DNA from: Chitinophaga pinensis
Lineage (GTDB): Bacteria > Bacteroidota > Bacteroidia > SXHM01
DNA length: 57,778 nt
Assembly (NCBI GenBank): GCA_945870105.1
Contig: CAMBRL010000004.1
Coordinates: 1-57,778 of the forward strand
Reading direction: 5' to 3'
The notes beneath the pieces are model-generated. The model was not told the DNA's origin, did no database searches, and saw only the letters and a list, made by a program, of their open reading frames with translations. A program made the translations under genes and the position numbers. Shown here in pieces: positions 17,555 to 27,312 of the stretch (positions within the stretch are counted from its first letter, which is position 1; every line of letters begins with the position of its first letter).

Positions 17555-17588
17555 CAAATGTAAAACAATTGACATTGATTTGTATCAA
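17555..17588 (-). promoter_or_regulatory. Promoter of the second LTD gene
   Basis: On the minus strand TACATTTG (17562-17555) lies 26 bases before the ATG, followed by GCCTAATTTT, nearly identical to the leader of the first LTD gene. The best TTG for the -33 element (17588-17586) is 23 bases away, longer than usual. Confidence 0.5.
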
Positions 17589-17628
17589 GTCAATAGAATT
17601 TAAGATTTTTTAACCTTGGCGTTGAGGA

Positions 17629-18624
17629 TTAATAGCTTTCGTAAACCATTGAAGATACTTCTGAAATTACAGAGGCAAGTTCATCAAAATCATTACCTCT
17701 GGTCATAACGCAAATTAAGTAAGGTTTACCCTTTTTATAAACAATTCCACAATCATGAAGCTGTTTGATATTGCTTTCAGCTAAACCACGTTCCCCAAAT
17801 TTATGCGCAACAACAACATCAGCAGGCAGTTTTGCCAATAACCCTTTTTTAAAATCTGAGTGACTAAGATATTCTAATGCCTTTTCTGACATTGCTTTAT
17901 TAAGATAAGTAGCATTGTAAAGCATTCTGAAAAAAGATGAATAATCTTTTACAGACATAAAATCATCAGGCGATCTTAAGCCCGGGACATCAATCCCTAA
18001 ATCAGAGTAAACTTTATTAAGAGTAATTTCCTCAATATTCATTAATAGTAAATTCTTTGCCTCATTATCTGAATATGCAATCATGTTATTAATTAGTTGG
18101 TCTACTGTATATGAACTGCCAATTTTTATAAGAGCATGATTAGTTATATTTGGGTTAGTTAAATCTTCGGTATGTTTTGTGTAGGTTATTGTTTTACTGA
18201 GAAATCCAGGTGAATGCTCCGATTCTGCTTTATGCAAAGCAGCAATCATTATCGGCACTTTGAGAAGACTTGCCGGTGAAAAAAGTTCGTTTTCACCAAT
18301 TCCAATCCATGGGCCCTTACTTAAATCACGAAAATATATAGAAACGTGCGTTGCTCTTTTCTGTGATTTTACCTCAGCGATATAATTCTTGAGTTTTTTC
18401 TCAAGAATTATCATTGAACTTCTGTTGGAAGAAGCTAAGTCCTGGCACTCAAGCAACGGACTAATAAATTTATAACCGCTTTCGCGTATCTCTTTTAGCT
18501 CGTGTTGCTTCTCTGCAATTACATCTTCCTTACCTTTTTCTTTACCGGTATATCTTCCAATGTAATATCCTAAACCGGCAGTTGCTGCAGCAATTAAAAC
18601 TAATAGAAATTTGTTCTTTGACAT
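17629..18624 (-). CDS. Membrane-anchored serine hydrolase of the class A beta-lactamase fold
   Basis: The 331-residue protein has an uncleaved-looking N-terminal membrane segment (about 6-23, FLLVLIAAATAGLGYYIG) followed by a charged linker. The hydrolase domain has SLLK (Ser119, Lys122), SDN (185-187) and KFG in the KTG position (275-277). These match the class A beta-lactamase / low-molecular-weight PBP fold. The omega-loop Glu166 motif (ExxLN) needed for efficient beta-lactam hydrolysis is not visible; PDDFMSVKDYSSFF occupies the region near DTTTP. It is therefore more likely a peptidoglycan- or peptide-directed hydrolase than a resistance enzyme. It is monocistronic, between LTD and clpC. 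Confidence 0.8.
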   Translation of the reverse strand: MSKNKFLLVLIAAATAGLGYYIGRYTGKEKGKEDVIAEKQHELKEIRESGYKFISPLLECQDLASSNRSSMIILEKKLKNYIAEVKSQKRATHVSIYFRDLSKGPWIGIGENELFSPASLLKVPIMIAALHKAESEHSPGFLSKTITYTKHTEDLTNPNITNHALIKIGSSYTVDQLINNMIAYSDNEAKNLLLMNIEEITLNKVYSDLGIDVPGLRSPDDFMSVKDYSSFFRMLYNATYLNKAMSEKALEYLSHSDFKKGLLAKLPADVVVAHKFGERGLAESNIKQLHDCGIVYKKGKPYLICVMTRGNDFDELASVISEVSSMVYESY

Positions 18625-18740
18625 GAAAATAGAATTGGAGGTTGAACACCAATTTAAGTTGCAAAGCTACTTCAACTTCAAGCGAGTGCTATTATACCGG
18701 AATTAAAATCGACAACTCACTATAAAAGAAGGATAAGAAG

Positions 18741-18781
18741 AAGGGGAAACCAACCCAAAACTATTGAATTAATTTCCCCTT
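18741..18781 (-). terminator. Possible weak terminator of clpC
   Basis: A 9-bp stem (AAGGGGAAA / TTTCCCCTT) with a long 23-base loop lies just beyond the clpC stop. On the minus strand it leads into TTCTTCTT. The long loop makes this uncertain. Confidence 0.35.
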
Positions 18782-18800
18782 AACAGTGCGTTGAACTAAT

Positions 18801-21359
18801 TTATTCTTTGCTTGAAGATTTTTTAGGCTTCTTCTCTTTTTCCTTTTCGGTGGCTTTAATAATATTGATGATGATTTCTTCTTTCTTAGAATCTAAATCA
18901 ACATTAATAATATCACCTTCGTTCACATTTGCACCTATAATTTGCTCTGCCATAGGGTCTTCAAGGTATCTCTGAATAGCACGTTTCAATGGGCGGGCGC
19001 CAAAGTTGGCGTCATAGCCTTTGTCAGCAATATAGTCCTTTGCTTTGTCAGTAATCTTTATTTCATAACCCAATTCATGCAGACGTTTGTAAAGACTTTT
19101 TAATTCAATTTCGATGATTTTATGAATGTCTTCTTTTGCAAGAGGATTAAAAACCAACACATCATCAATACGGTTTAAGAATTCGGGAGCAAACGCTTTT
19201 TTTAATGATTTTTCAATCATGGCTTTTGCATCTTCAGTAACTGTTGAAGTTCTTGCACTTGTTGCAAAACCAACGCCCTGACCAAACTCTTTCAACTGAC
19301 GTGTTCCAATGTTAGAAGTCATAATAATGATGGTATTCTTGAAATCAATTTTACGACCAAGGCTATCTGTCATTTGTCCATCATCCAATGCTTGCAGCAA
19401 TAAGTTGAAAACATCAGGATGTGCTTTTTCAATCTCATCTAACAGAATAACTGCATAAGGTTTGCGTCTTACTTTTTCTGTCAGCTGTCCGCCTTCTTCG
19501 TAACCGATATATCCCGGAGGTGCACCAATCAAACGCGATACAGAGAATTTCTCCATGTATTCACTCATATCAATCCTGATAAGCGCATCGTCATTATCAA
19601 ACAAATAGTTTGAAAGCACTTTTGCTAACTGCGTTTTTCCAACACCTGTCGGGCCAAGAAAAATAAACGAACCAATTGGTTTGTTAGGGTCTTTTAATCC
19701 TGCTCTGTTGCGCTGAATGGCTTTTACAACTTTGCGTATAGCTTCGTCCTGACCGATAACTTTGTCTTTTATAGCCTCATACATTCCCATCAAACGGCTG
19801 CCCTCATTTTGTGCAATACGCTGAACAGGAACACCGGTCATCATAGCCACCACTTCAGCAACATTATCTTCCGAAACAGTTTCGCGGTTACTTTTGGTTT
19901 CTTCTTCCCACTTTTTCTTTTCAACTTCTAATTCATCTAATAATTTGCGTTCTGAATCGCGCAGGTTAGCAGCTTCTTCATATTTCTGGCTGCGGACAAC
20001 TTTATTTTTCAATTCTTTTATATCCTCAACTTTCTTTTCCAACTCAATAATATTTGCCGGAACTTTTATGTTGGTGATGTGAACACGTGAACCCGATTCA
20101 TCCAACGCATCAATTGCTTTGTCGGGAAGATGGCGGTCGCTCAGGTAACGTGCAGTCAATGTTACACACGCTTTAATCGCATCATCAGTATAAATTACGT
20201 TGTGGTGATCCTCGTATTTTGACTTGATGTTATTCAAAATCTGAATAGTTTCATCAACGGTAGTTGGCTCAATAATTACTTTCTGGAAACGTCTGTCCAA
20301 AGCACCGTCCTTTTCAATGTACTGACGGTACTCATCTAATGTAGTTGCTCCGATACACTGAATTTCGCCACGTGCAAGTGCAGGTTTAAACATGTTGGAA
20401 GCATCTAATGAACCGGAAGCTCCACCCGCACCAATAATGGTGTGTATCTCGTCAATGAACAGAATAACATCAGGCGATTTTTCCAATTCATTCATCACCG
20501 CTTTCATGCGCTCTTCAAACTGTCCGCGGTATTTTGTCCCTGCAACTAATGAAGCTAAATCCAACGTAATTACACGTTTATTGAAAAGAACACGCGAAAC
20601 TTTACGTTTCACAATTCTTAAAGCAAGGCCTTCTGCAATGGCTGATTTACCAACACCGGGCTCGCCAATCAAAATTGGGTTGTTCTTTTTTCTGCGGCTC
20701 AAAATCTGAGACACACGCTCAATTTCTTTTTCACGGCCTACAATAGGATCCAATTTATCGTCTTCGGCAGCTTTAGTTAAATCACGACCAAAATTATCAA
20801 GAACCGGAGTTTTTGATTTGCTGTCGGTAGGTTTGCGGGTACTTGCACCAAATGTGCCGCTGTCTGCTTCATCGTCATCATCAGCAGGTGTTCCGTGTTC
20901 TGCTTTTGGTGGTGCGCTTGTAACCTCACCCAATGCTGCTCTGACAGTGTCGTAATCCACCTTGTAATTTTCTAAAACCTTGGTTACAACGCTTTCTTCA
21001 TCTTTCAAAATAGAAAGCAACAAGTGTTCTGTTCCTATAACATCTGTTTTAAATGTTTTAGCTTCAAGGTAGGTTATCTTTAAGGCTTTTTCTGCCTGTT
21101 TTACCAAGGGAATATTATCCAATGTTTGTTTTTTAGCAACTATACTGCTGCCAGTTTTTACTGACCCTTCAATCTTTCTGCGCAGTTCAACCAAATCAAC
21201 GCCTAACGAAAGAAGCACATTGATTGCTCGTCCTTCGCCATCACGGATTAGTCCGAGCATAAGGTGCTCGGTGCCTATGTAATCGTGTCCTAAACGTAAT
21301 GCTTCCTCGCGGCTGTAGCTGATTACATCTTTTACCTGTTGTGAGAATTTAGCTTCCAT
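18801..21359 (-). CDS. clpC: ATP-dependent Clp protease ATP-binding subunit ClpC
   Basis: The 852-residue protein has the full ClpC architecture. Two Clp N repeats come first (about 1-145: SYSREEALRLGHDYIGTEHL, then AEKALKITYLEAKTFKTDVI). AAA+ domain 1 has Walker A GEPGVGKSA and the DEIHTIIGAGG segment. A UVR-type motif (SQKYEEAANLRDSERKLLDE) sits in the middle domain. AAA+ domain 2 has GPTGVGKTQ, a TSNIGTRQL sensor, and a ClpP-docking-type GVGF. It unfolds substrates for ClpP in the cytoplasm. A TACGTTTG -7-like element is on the minus strand at 21428-21421, about 60 bases before the start. The gene is divergent from gyrA. Confidence 0.96.
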   Translation of the reverse strand: MEAKFSQQVKDVISYSREEALRLGHDYIGTEHLMLGLIRDGEGRAINVLLSLGVDLVELRRKIEGSVKTGSSIVAKKQTLDNIPLVKQAEKALKITYLEAKTFKTDVIGTEHLLLSILKDEESVVTKVLENYKVDYDTVRAALGEVTSAPPKAEHGTPADDDDEADSGTFGASTRKPTDSKSKTPVLDNFGRDLTKAAEDDKLDPIVGREKEIERVSQILSRRKKNNPILIGEPGVGKSAIAEGLALRIVKRKVSRVLFNKRVITLDLASLVAGTKYRGQFEERMKAVMNELEKSPDVILFIDEIHTIIGAGGASGSLDASNMFKPALARGEIQCIGATTLDEYRQYIEKDGALDRRFQKVIIEPTTVDETIQILNNIKSKYEDHHNVIYTDDAIKACVTLTARYLSDRHLPDKAIDALDESGSRVHITNIKVPANIIELEKKVEDIKELKNKVVRSQKYEEAANLRDSERKLLDELEVEKKKWEEETKSNRETVSEDNVAEVVAMMTGVPVQRIAQNEGSRLMGMYEAIKDKVIGQDEAIRKVVKAIQRNRAGLKDPNKPIGSFIFLGPTGVGKTQLAKVLSNYLFDNDDALIRIDMSEYMEKFSVSRLIGAPPGYIGYEEGGQLTEKVRRKPYAVILLDEIEKAHPDVFNLLLQALDDGQMTDSLGRKIDFKNTIIIMTSNIGTRQLKEFGQGVGFATSARTSTVTEDAKAMIEKSLKKAFAPEFLNRIDDVLVFNPLAKEDIHKIIEIELKSLYKRLHELGYEIKITDKAKDYIADKGYDANFGARPLKRAIQRYLEDPMAEQIIGANVNEGDIINVDLDSKKEEIIINIIKATEKEKEKKPKKSSSKE

Positions 21360-21628
21360 AATTTTTTAGATTCTATATATATTTTCTGTTAAAGAACTAG
21401 CAAGATTTCAGATGAACTTTCAAACGTAACTGCGCCAATAATAGTTATATTTTAAAGCCACTCAAAAATAGTTGACAAATATACTTCCGTTTTGTTTCTG
21501 ATTGTTAATTACCAACCGAAAATTGTTAATAAAATAACGCCTTTTCGTGAACTATATTTAACTACTTTCGGGGCTGTTTCAAAAAAGACTAATCAAATAG
21601 TGTGCAAATAAATTTATAAACGAAAAAA

Positions 21629-24217
21629 ATGGCAGAAGGCGAAAAAATTATCAGAATAAATATTGAGGAGGAAATGAAAAGTGCTTACATTGATTATTCA
21701 ATGTCGGTAATTGTTTCAAGAGCTTTACCGGATATAAGAGACGGTTTAAAACCTGTTCACCGCAGAGTGTTGTTTGGTATGTTGGATTTAGGTGTCCTGT
21801 CAAATCGTCCGCATAAGAAGTCTGCGAGAATAGTAGGGGAGGTGCTTGGTAAGTATCACCCGCATGGTGATACTTCGGTTTATGACACCATGGTGCGTAT
21901 GGCACAAGAGTGGAGTTTACGTTATCCATTAGTTGACGGACAAGGTAACTTTGGTTCGGTTGATGGTGACAGTCCTGCAGCGATGCGTTACACTGAAGCA
22001 AGACTGAAAAAGATAGCAGAAGAATTACTTGCGGATATTGACAAGGAAACTGTTGATTTCCAGAATAACTTTGATGATACGCTGAAAGAGCCAACAGTTC
22101 TTCCTGCAAAAATTCCTAATCTTTTGATTAACGGAGCTGCCGGAATTGCGGTGGGTATGGCTACCAATATGGCTCCTCACAATCTTTCGGAAGTGGTGGA
22201 TGGTATTCTTGCCTATATTGATAACAAGGAGATTACAATGGAGGAGTTACTGAAACATGTAAAAGCTCCTGACTTTCCAACAGGCGGAATTATTTACGGT
22301 TACGAAGGTGTTAAGAATGCCTTAGAGACCGGGAAAGGAAAAGTGGTGATGCGTGCCCAAACTTCGTTTGAGCAACTGCCTAACGGAAAGGAAGTAATCA
22401 TTGCGCACGAAATTCCATATCAGACCAACAAGGCGCTGATGATTAAGCAAACTGCTGATCTTATCAACGATAAAAAACTGGAAGGCATTTCTGATATCCG
22501 GGATGAAAGCGACCGTAACGGTATGCGTGTTGTTTACGAATTAAAGAGAGATGCTATTCCAAATGTAGTTTTAAATAATCTATTTAAGTATACAGGTTTA
22601 CAAAGCTCATTTTCAGTAAATAACATTGCTTTGGTTGGTGGCCGTCCGATGGTATTAAACCTGAAAGATATGATCCATCATTTTGTGGCACATCGTCACG
22701 AAGTTGTTGTGCGCAGAACAAAATTTGAACTGGCACAGGCTGAGAAAAGAGCACACATTCTGGAAGGTTTACTGATTGCCCTTGACCACTTAGATGCCGT
22801 TATCAAATTAATCCGCGATTCTGCAACACCTGATGAAGCGAGAGAAGGACTGATGACGAGCTTTGGATTATCTGAAATTCAGGCTCGTGCAATTCTTGAA
22901 ATGCGTTTACGTGCATTAACAGGATTGGAAAGAGATAAACTGAAAGCCGAATACGATGAGTTGATGAAATTCATTAATTTATGCAAAGAAATTCTTGCCA
23001 GCGAAACGATGAGGATGCAAATCATCAAAGACGAGTTGTTGGAGATGAAAGCTAAATATGGTGACGAGCGCAGAAGCCAAATCGTTTATTCAGGTGAAGA
23101 CCTGAGAATTGAAGATATGATTGCTGACGAGGATGTGGTAATTACCATTTCACATATGGGTTATATCAAACGCACCGTGCTAAGTGAATTTAAAACACAA
23201 GGCAGAGGCGGAAAAGGTTCAAAAGGCAGCACCACACGTGATGAGGACTTTTTAGAGCACATGTTTGTGGCTTCAATGCACAATTATATGCTGTTCTTTA
23301 CCCAACAGGGTCGTTGCTTCTGGATGCGTGTTTACGAAATCCCTGAAGGAACCAAGCAAAGCAAAGGAAGAGCTATTCAGAATGTGATTAACATTCCGGC
23401 TGACGATAAGGTGGTAGCTTTCATTAACGTGAAAGACCTTAAAGACGAGGAGTATATCAACAATAATTACATCATCATGTGTACTAAAAATGGTGTGATT
23501 AAGAAAACAACGCTTGAGGCTTATTCCCGTCCGCGCACAAACGGTATAAATGCAATTACCATCCGTGAAGGTGATGAATTGCTGGAAGTGAAAATGACCA
23601 GCGGAAAATCACACATTGTCCTGGCAATTAAATCAGGTCGTGCTATTCACTTCCCTGAAGCCAAAGTAAGACCGATGGGCAGAAATGCTTCAGGAGTAAG
23701 AGGTATCCGCATGACCGAGAAGAAGGATAGTGTGATTGGAATGGTTTGTGTAGACGACCCGCAGACAACCATTTTAACAGTGAGTGAAAAAGGCTACGGA
23801 AAACGCTCGGATATTGATGAATACAGAATTACTAACCGTGGCGGAAAAGGTGTGAGAGCATTGAAAGTAACTGACAAAACCGGAAAACTGATTGCGATTA
23901 AGGATGTTACCAACGAAAACGATTTGATGATTATCAATAAATCGGGGTTAACGATTAGAATTGCAGTTGAAGATTTGAGGGTAATGGGAAGAGCAACTCA
24001 AGGTGTTCGTTTGATTAACCTGAAAGAAGGAGACAAAATAGCTGCGGTTGCAAAGGTTAATGCTGACAAAGAAGAAGAACGCACAGCTATTGAAGGAACT
24101 GAATTGCCTCCTGATGAAACACCTGATGAAGTGGATGAAACAGACGAAAATGATACAGATGAAGGCGCGGATGAAGGTGCTGAAGATGCATCAACTGAAA
24201 CTCCAGGTGAAGAATAA
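21629..24217 (+). CDS. gyrA: DNA gyrase subunit A
   Basis: The 862-residue protein is full length. The breakage-reunion domain has the catalytic Tyr121 in [10 protein letters not shown]. The quinolone-determining region reads [12 protein letters not shown], with Thr at the position equivalent to E. coli Ser83 and Asp retained at the 87 equivalent. The GyrA box is QGRGGKG (consensus QRRGGKG), followed by the six-bladed C-terminal pinwheel, which supports gyrase rather than topoisomerase IV. The last 40 residues are strongly acidic ([20 protein letters not shown]), a tail that in other GyrA proteins tunes supercoiling. A TACTTTCG element at 21563-21570 may be the -7 site. A TPR gene follows after 28 bases. 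Confidence 0.97.
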   Translation: MAEGEKIIRINIEEEMKSAYIDYSMSVIVSRALPDIRDGLKPVHRRVLFGMLDLGVLSNRPHKKSARIVGEVLGKYHPHGDTSVYDTMVRMAQEWSLRYPLVDGQGNFGSVDGDSPAAMRYTEARLKKIAEELLADIDKETVDFQNNFDDTLKEPTVLPAKIPNLLINGAAGIAVGMATNMAPHNLSEVVDGILAYIDNKEITMEELLKHVKAPDFPTGGIIYGYEGVKNALETGKGKVVMRAQTSFEQLPNGKEVIIAHEIPYQTNKALMIKQTADLINDKKLEGISDIRDESDRNGMRVVYELKRDAIPNVVLNNLFKYTGLQSSFSVNNIALVGGRPMVLNLKDMIHHFVAHRHEVVVRRTKFELAQAEKRAHILEGLLIALDHLDAVIKLIRDSATPDEAREGLMTSFGLSEIQARAILEMRLRALTGLERDKLKAEYDELMKFINLCKEILASETMRMQIIKDELLEMKAKYGDERRSQIVYSGEDLRIEDMIADEDVVITISHMGYIKRTVLSEFKTQGRGGKGSKGSTTRDEDFLEHMFVASMHNYMLFFTQQGRCFWMRVYEIPEGTKQSKGRAIQNVINIPADDKVVAFINVKDLKDEEYINNNYIIMCTKNGVIKKTTLEAYSRPRTNGINAITIREGDELLEVKMTSGKSHIVLAIKSGRAIHFPEAKVRPMGRNASGVRGIRMTEKKDSVIGMVCVDDPQTTILTVSEKGYGKRSDIDEYRITNRGGKGVRALKVTDKTGKLIAIKDVTNENDLMIINKSGLTIRIAVEDLRVMGRATQGVRLINLKEGDKIAAVAKVNADKEEERTAIEGTELPPDETPDEVDETDENDTDEGADEGAEDASTETPGEE

Positions 24218-24245
24218 TAACTAATTATAAATCAATTATTAAAGA

Positions 24246-25493
24246 ATGAAATCACTATTAACAACCGCAGCGGCTATACTGATAGGTGGCTCAGCTGCAA
24301 TGGCACAGGCCGGAAAGGTAACCAGCGCATACAATTACTTTACTTCATATAATCAATACAAAGATGCAAATGATCTGCGTGAAGCTGTTGACTATATAGA
24401 GCCGGCAACCACCAACGAGAAAACAATGTTGAGCGCCAAGACCTTTTATTACAGAGGTTTAATTTATCATGCCATTTATCAGGATAGCAGCGCAAAAGCT
24501 AAATCTATTGTTGTTGAGCCGCTGACTTTAGCCACAGAATCTTATATCAAAACACTGGAACTGGATGCTAAAAAGGAATATTTTAAAGAGATAGTGGCAA
24601 GGTTGTACGTAGCTGATAACCAATTTTACAATATGGGTATCAAAGAATACAACGAGAATAAGAACAACCTGAAAGCTGTAGAGTATTTTGAAAAAGTATT
24701 GCAGATAAACGCTTTGCCTGCAATTGTTGAAGCCGACAAAGCAGCAATGCCTTATTACGGATTTCTGGATACCAACGCAACAAGTTTGGCTGCGGGAGCT
24801 GCTTTTGAGATGAAAGACTATGAGAAGGCAAAGAAGTATTTCCAGGTAATGATTGATAAAGGTTACCGTGCAGGACGCCCGTATACAAACATGGCGCAGA
24901 TACTTAAAACAGAGAAGAATGATGAAGCCATGATGGAAGTGATTAAAAAGGGAAGAGCCAAATACCCTGATGATGCTGCCCTGGTTATTGAAGAGTTGAA
25001 CTATTACTTATCAACCGGAAAGGACAAAGAAGCAGAGGCGAATCTTCAACTGGCTATTTCAAAAGACACTAATAACCACCAGTTGCATTTTGCACTGGGA
25101 AGTATTTACGACAAACTTTCGTCACCGGACGATGTGGCAAAAAAGCCATCAAAGGAAGAATACCATGCGTTGAGAAAAAAGGCTGAGACAGCTTATTTAA
25201 AAGCTATTGAGTTAAGCCCGGAGTATTTTAATGCGATTTATAACCTTGGAGCATTGTACTTTAACGAAGCAGGAGATATTTTGAAAACTGCAGGGGATAT
25301 TAAAGACGATAAACTTTATGATCAGGAAACTAAAAGAGCAGAGACGCTTTTACAAAAAGCATTGCCGCATTTAGAGAAAGCTCACCAACTAGATGCAAAA
25401 GATAAAAATACGCTTATCTCTTTAAAAGAATTGTATTTCCGTAACGGTAACGAAGCGAAGTATGCTGAGATAAAAGCCTTAATCGGTAAGTAA
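24246..25493 (+). CDS. Periplasmic TPR-repeat protein cotranscribed with gyrA
   Basis: The 415-residue protein has a signal peptide (1-21, ending AMAQ). The rest is helical with tetratricopeptide repeats, clearest at NPLKAVEYFEK-like segments such as NNLKAVEYFEKVLQINALPA, GAAFEMKDYEKAKKYFQVMI and YLKAIELSPEYFNAIYNLGA. TPRs bind peptides or proteins, so it is likely a periplasmic scaffold; no enzymatic motif is seen. It starts 28 bases after gyrA and is followed by a clear terminator, so both are probably one transcript. The pairing with gyrA has no obvious functional reason. Confidence 0.85.
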   Translation: MKSLLTTAAAILIGGSAAMAQAGKVTSAYNYFTSYNQYKDANDLREAVDYIEPATTNEKTMLSAKTFYYRGLIYHAIYQDSSAKAKSIVVEPLTLATESYIKTLELDAKKEYFKEIVARLYVADNQFYNMGIKEYNENKNNLKAVEYFEKVLQINALPAIVEADKAAMPYYGFLDTNATSLAAGAAFEMKDYEKAKKYFQVMIDKGYRAGRPYTNMAQILKTEKNDEAMMEVIKKGRAKYPDDAALVIEELNYYLSTGKDKEAEANLQLAISKDTNNHQLHFALGSIYDKLSSPDDVAKKPSKEEYHALRKKAETAYLKAIELSPEYFNAIYNLGALYFNEAGDILKTAGDIKDDKLYDQETKRAETLLQKALPHLEKAHQLDAKDKNTLISLKELYFRNGNEAKYAEIKALIGK

Positions 25494-25511
25494 CAGATTT
25501 TATTAAAAACA

Positions 25512-25547
25512 GAAAAGGGAGAAAGGTTAAAACATTTCTCCCTTTTC
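25512..25547 (+). terminator. Terminator of the gyrA-TPR operon
   Basis: A 13-bp perfect stem (GAAAAGGGAGAAA / TTTCTCCCTTTTC, 10-base loop) sits 18 bases after the TPR stop codon. The T-rich right arm gives a plausible U-tract. Confidence 0.8.
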
Positions 25548-25653
25548 ATTTGTTAAGCTACTTAACATAATGTTTATTATAAGATAAAATATTAATTAAG
25601 TAATTGAATACTAATATCCTGTATTTGACCTGAAAAAGGTTTATTACCTGTTT

Positions 25654-26619
25654 CTAACTGTTTATAGCTATCACCACATTCCCCGTCTTTTGTCCGGATT
25701 CAACATAGTTGGTGGCTTCCACAATCTGATCTAATTGGTAAGTGCGGTCAATAACGGGTTTAAACTTTCCGGTTTCGGCTAATTGTTTTAAAAACAGAAC
25801 ATCTTCTTTGCTGATGCTTGGCATGGGAAACAATAATTTCTTTCCGCCAAATAAAGGAGTTATTAATGCTAACCAGATGTTTTCTCCGTTTTTGCCAAGC
25901 TCGGTTGAAATGTATATCCCCTTTTCTGTAAGCAATGATTTGCATTGCCCGAATGAACTTTTGCCTACAGCATCAAATATGAAATCAAATACCTGGTTGG
26001 TTTTAGTAAAATCCTGTTGGGTATAATCTATTACTTCATCAGCGCCTAATGATTCTATGAGCGCAACATTTTTGGTGTTGCCAACGGCTGTAACCCGGGC
26101 ACCCATGTGTTTTAACAACTGAACCGCTGCCGAGCCTATTGCGCCTGTAGCCCCATAAACCATTACATTTTGGCCTTTTTCAACTTTTGCCGCACGTATA
26201 TCACACAAGGCATAATGTGCGCCTTCAACCATTGGCGCAGCTTCTTCAAAAGTAAAACCTGCGGGCATTAAGGCTATGGGTTCTGTTTCTGCCAGGATCA
26301 TGTATTCGGCATGGGCCCCAAAGGTTTTATCATTATAGCCAAACACTTTGTCACCGGCCCTGAATTGCGTTACCGCTTTTCCTGTTGCTTCCACCACACC
26401 GGCAAATTCATTTCCCAGTATTTGATTATTGGGTTTAAACAGCCCGCTGAAAAAGCGCGAGATAAAATACTCGGCACTGCGGAAACCACAGTCGGTGCGG
26501 TTTACCGTGGTGGCATGTACTTTTATTAAAACCTCGTTGTCTTTAGGTGTTGGTTTGGGTACTTCTTTTAGCTGAAGCACTTCGGGCGGACCGTAAACGG
26601 TATGTATTACAGCTTTCAT
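25654..26619 (-). CDS. Zinc-independent MDR alcohol dehydrogenase / quinone oxidoreductase
   Basis: The 321-residue protein has the medium-chain dehydrogenase layout: a GroES-like N-terminal domain (VLIKVHATTVNRTDCGFRS, ILGNEFAGVVEATG) and a Rossmann domain with YGATGAIGSAAVQLLK (Gly156-Gly162). Catalytic zinc ligands of classical alcohol dehydrogenases are not evident, which places it with the NADPH quinone-reductase-like and enone-reductase group. It overlaps the cupin gene start-to-stop by four bases, forming a two-gene operon. The substrate is unknown; reduction of an enone, quinone or reactive carbonyl is likely. Confidence 0.85.
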   Translation of the reverse strand: MKAVIHTVYGPPEVLQLKEVPKPTPKDNEVLIKVHATTVNRTDCGFRSAEYFISRFFSGLFKPNNQILGNEFAGVVEATGKAVTQFRAGDKVFGYNDKTFGAHAEYMILAETEPIALMPAGFTFEEAAPMVEGAHYALCDIRAAKVEKGQNVMVYGATGAIGSAAVQLLKHMGARVTAVGNTKNVALIESLGADEVIDYTQQDFTKTNQVFDFIFDAVGKSSFGQCKSLLTEKGIYISTELGKNGENIWLALITPLFGGKKLLFPMPSISKEDVLFLKQLAETGKFKPVIDRTYQLDQIVEATNYVESGQKTGNVVIAINS

Positions 26620-27137
26620 TTAAATTTATCTACCAGTTTATCCCAGCCCGAGAGCTTACCCATTACGGTAACAATACCAGTCATAATAGTCATTGCAAAT
26701 GCGGGTTGGGGTGTTGAGAAATCTTTTAACCCAAGGCGCGGACTGAGGTAAAAATACTTTACCATATTCATTATGCTTCCGGGACTGGTTTCGTCAAGGG
26801 CTGCAACAATCTGAAACATGCGATGCACATCAGCACAGGGTGAGTATTTAACGGTCAGCACTATTTGCCCTTTTCCGGGATTTTTAATGGAATGCGGTGT
26901 GCCTTTAGGCACTAATAAGGTGTCGCCTACTTTCTTTATAATCTTTTCACCGTTAACGGTAAAGAGGACTTCGCCTTTGGTAACGGTAAAATGTTCGTCA
27001 CTGTATTTATGCAAATGCGGAGGAACCATGCCTCCTGCTTCCATGGTCCAGTCCATGATAAATGAATTTTCGTCATAGGACTTTGGATGAAATACTTCTT
27101 TGCCAAAGCTTATGGGGCGAAAAATGGTTGTTTGCAT
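26616..27137 (-). CDS. Cupin-domain protein
   Basis: The start is placed at the ATG at 27137, giving 173 residues; an in-frame TTG at 27170 lies in a likely promoter region (TATTTTAG) and is less plausible. The cupin core shows motif 1 as PHLHKYSDEHFTVTKGEVLF, close to G(X)5HXH(X)3,4E(X)6G, and motif 2 as PKGTPHSIKNPG, supplying the metal-binding histidines. The C-terminal third (FYLSPRLGLKDFST, then a hydrophobic helix) is outside the cupin fold. It is cotranscribed with the MDR dehydrogenase through a four-base overlap. The role may be a small-molecule oxygenase, isomerase or binding protein. Confidence 0.85.
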   Translation of the reverse strand: MQTTIFRPISFGKEVFHPKSYDENSFIMDWTMEAGGMVPPHLHKYSDEHFTVTKGEVLFTVNGEKIIKKVGDTLLVPKGTPHSIKNPGKGQIVLTVKYSPCADVHRMFQIVAALDETSPGSIMNMVKYFYLSPRLGLKDFSTPQPAFAMTIMTGIVTVMGKLSGWDKLVDKFK

Positions 27138-27173
27138 TGTTGTTGGGTGTATTTTGTTGCTAAAATACAAAAT

Positions 27174-27265
27174 GATGTTGTAAAAAGTCTCAGTGATGTT
27201 ACAAAAAATTAGGTTGATGATGCGAAAAATCTTGGTTATATTGTGAAAAATCTAAATGATGCAGG
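27174..27265. repeat. Array D: degenerate 21-bp tandem repeat
   Basis: Units start at 27174, 27195, 27216, 27237 and (partial) 27258, an exact 21-bp period with the pattern GATGTTGTAAAAAnTCTnnGT. A weaker unit may begin at 27153. No clear palindrome core is visible. It lies upstream of the cupin gene and beyond the stop of the GT-C-like gene, where I see nothing coding. Confidence 0.7.
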
Positions 27266-27312
27266 AAGAAGTCCATGGCTACAAACGGGACGCTCCTAAG
27301 GAGCTGAAAAAA

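Noticed and set aside
17629-18624. Antibiotic-resistance beta-lactamase
   Set aside because: The fold motifs fit, but the omega-loop Glu is not visible and an N-terminal anchor and a non-lactamase central region are present, so resistance is not supported.
21651-22109. 152-codon open frame antisense to gyrA
   Set aside because: Opposite a well-conserved essential gene; the sequence lacks any recognisable domain.
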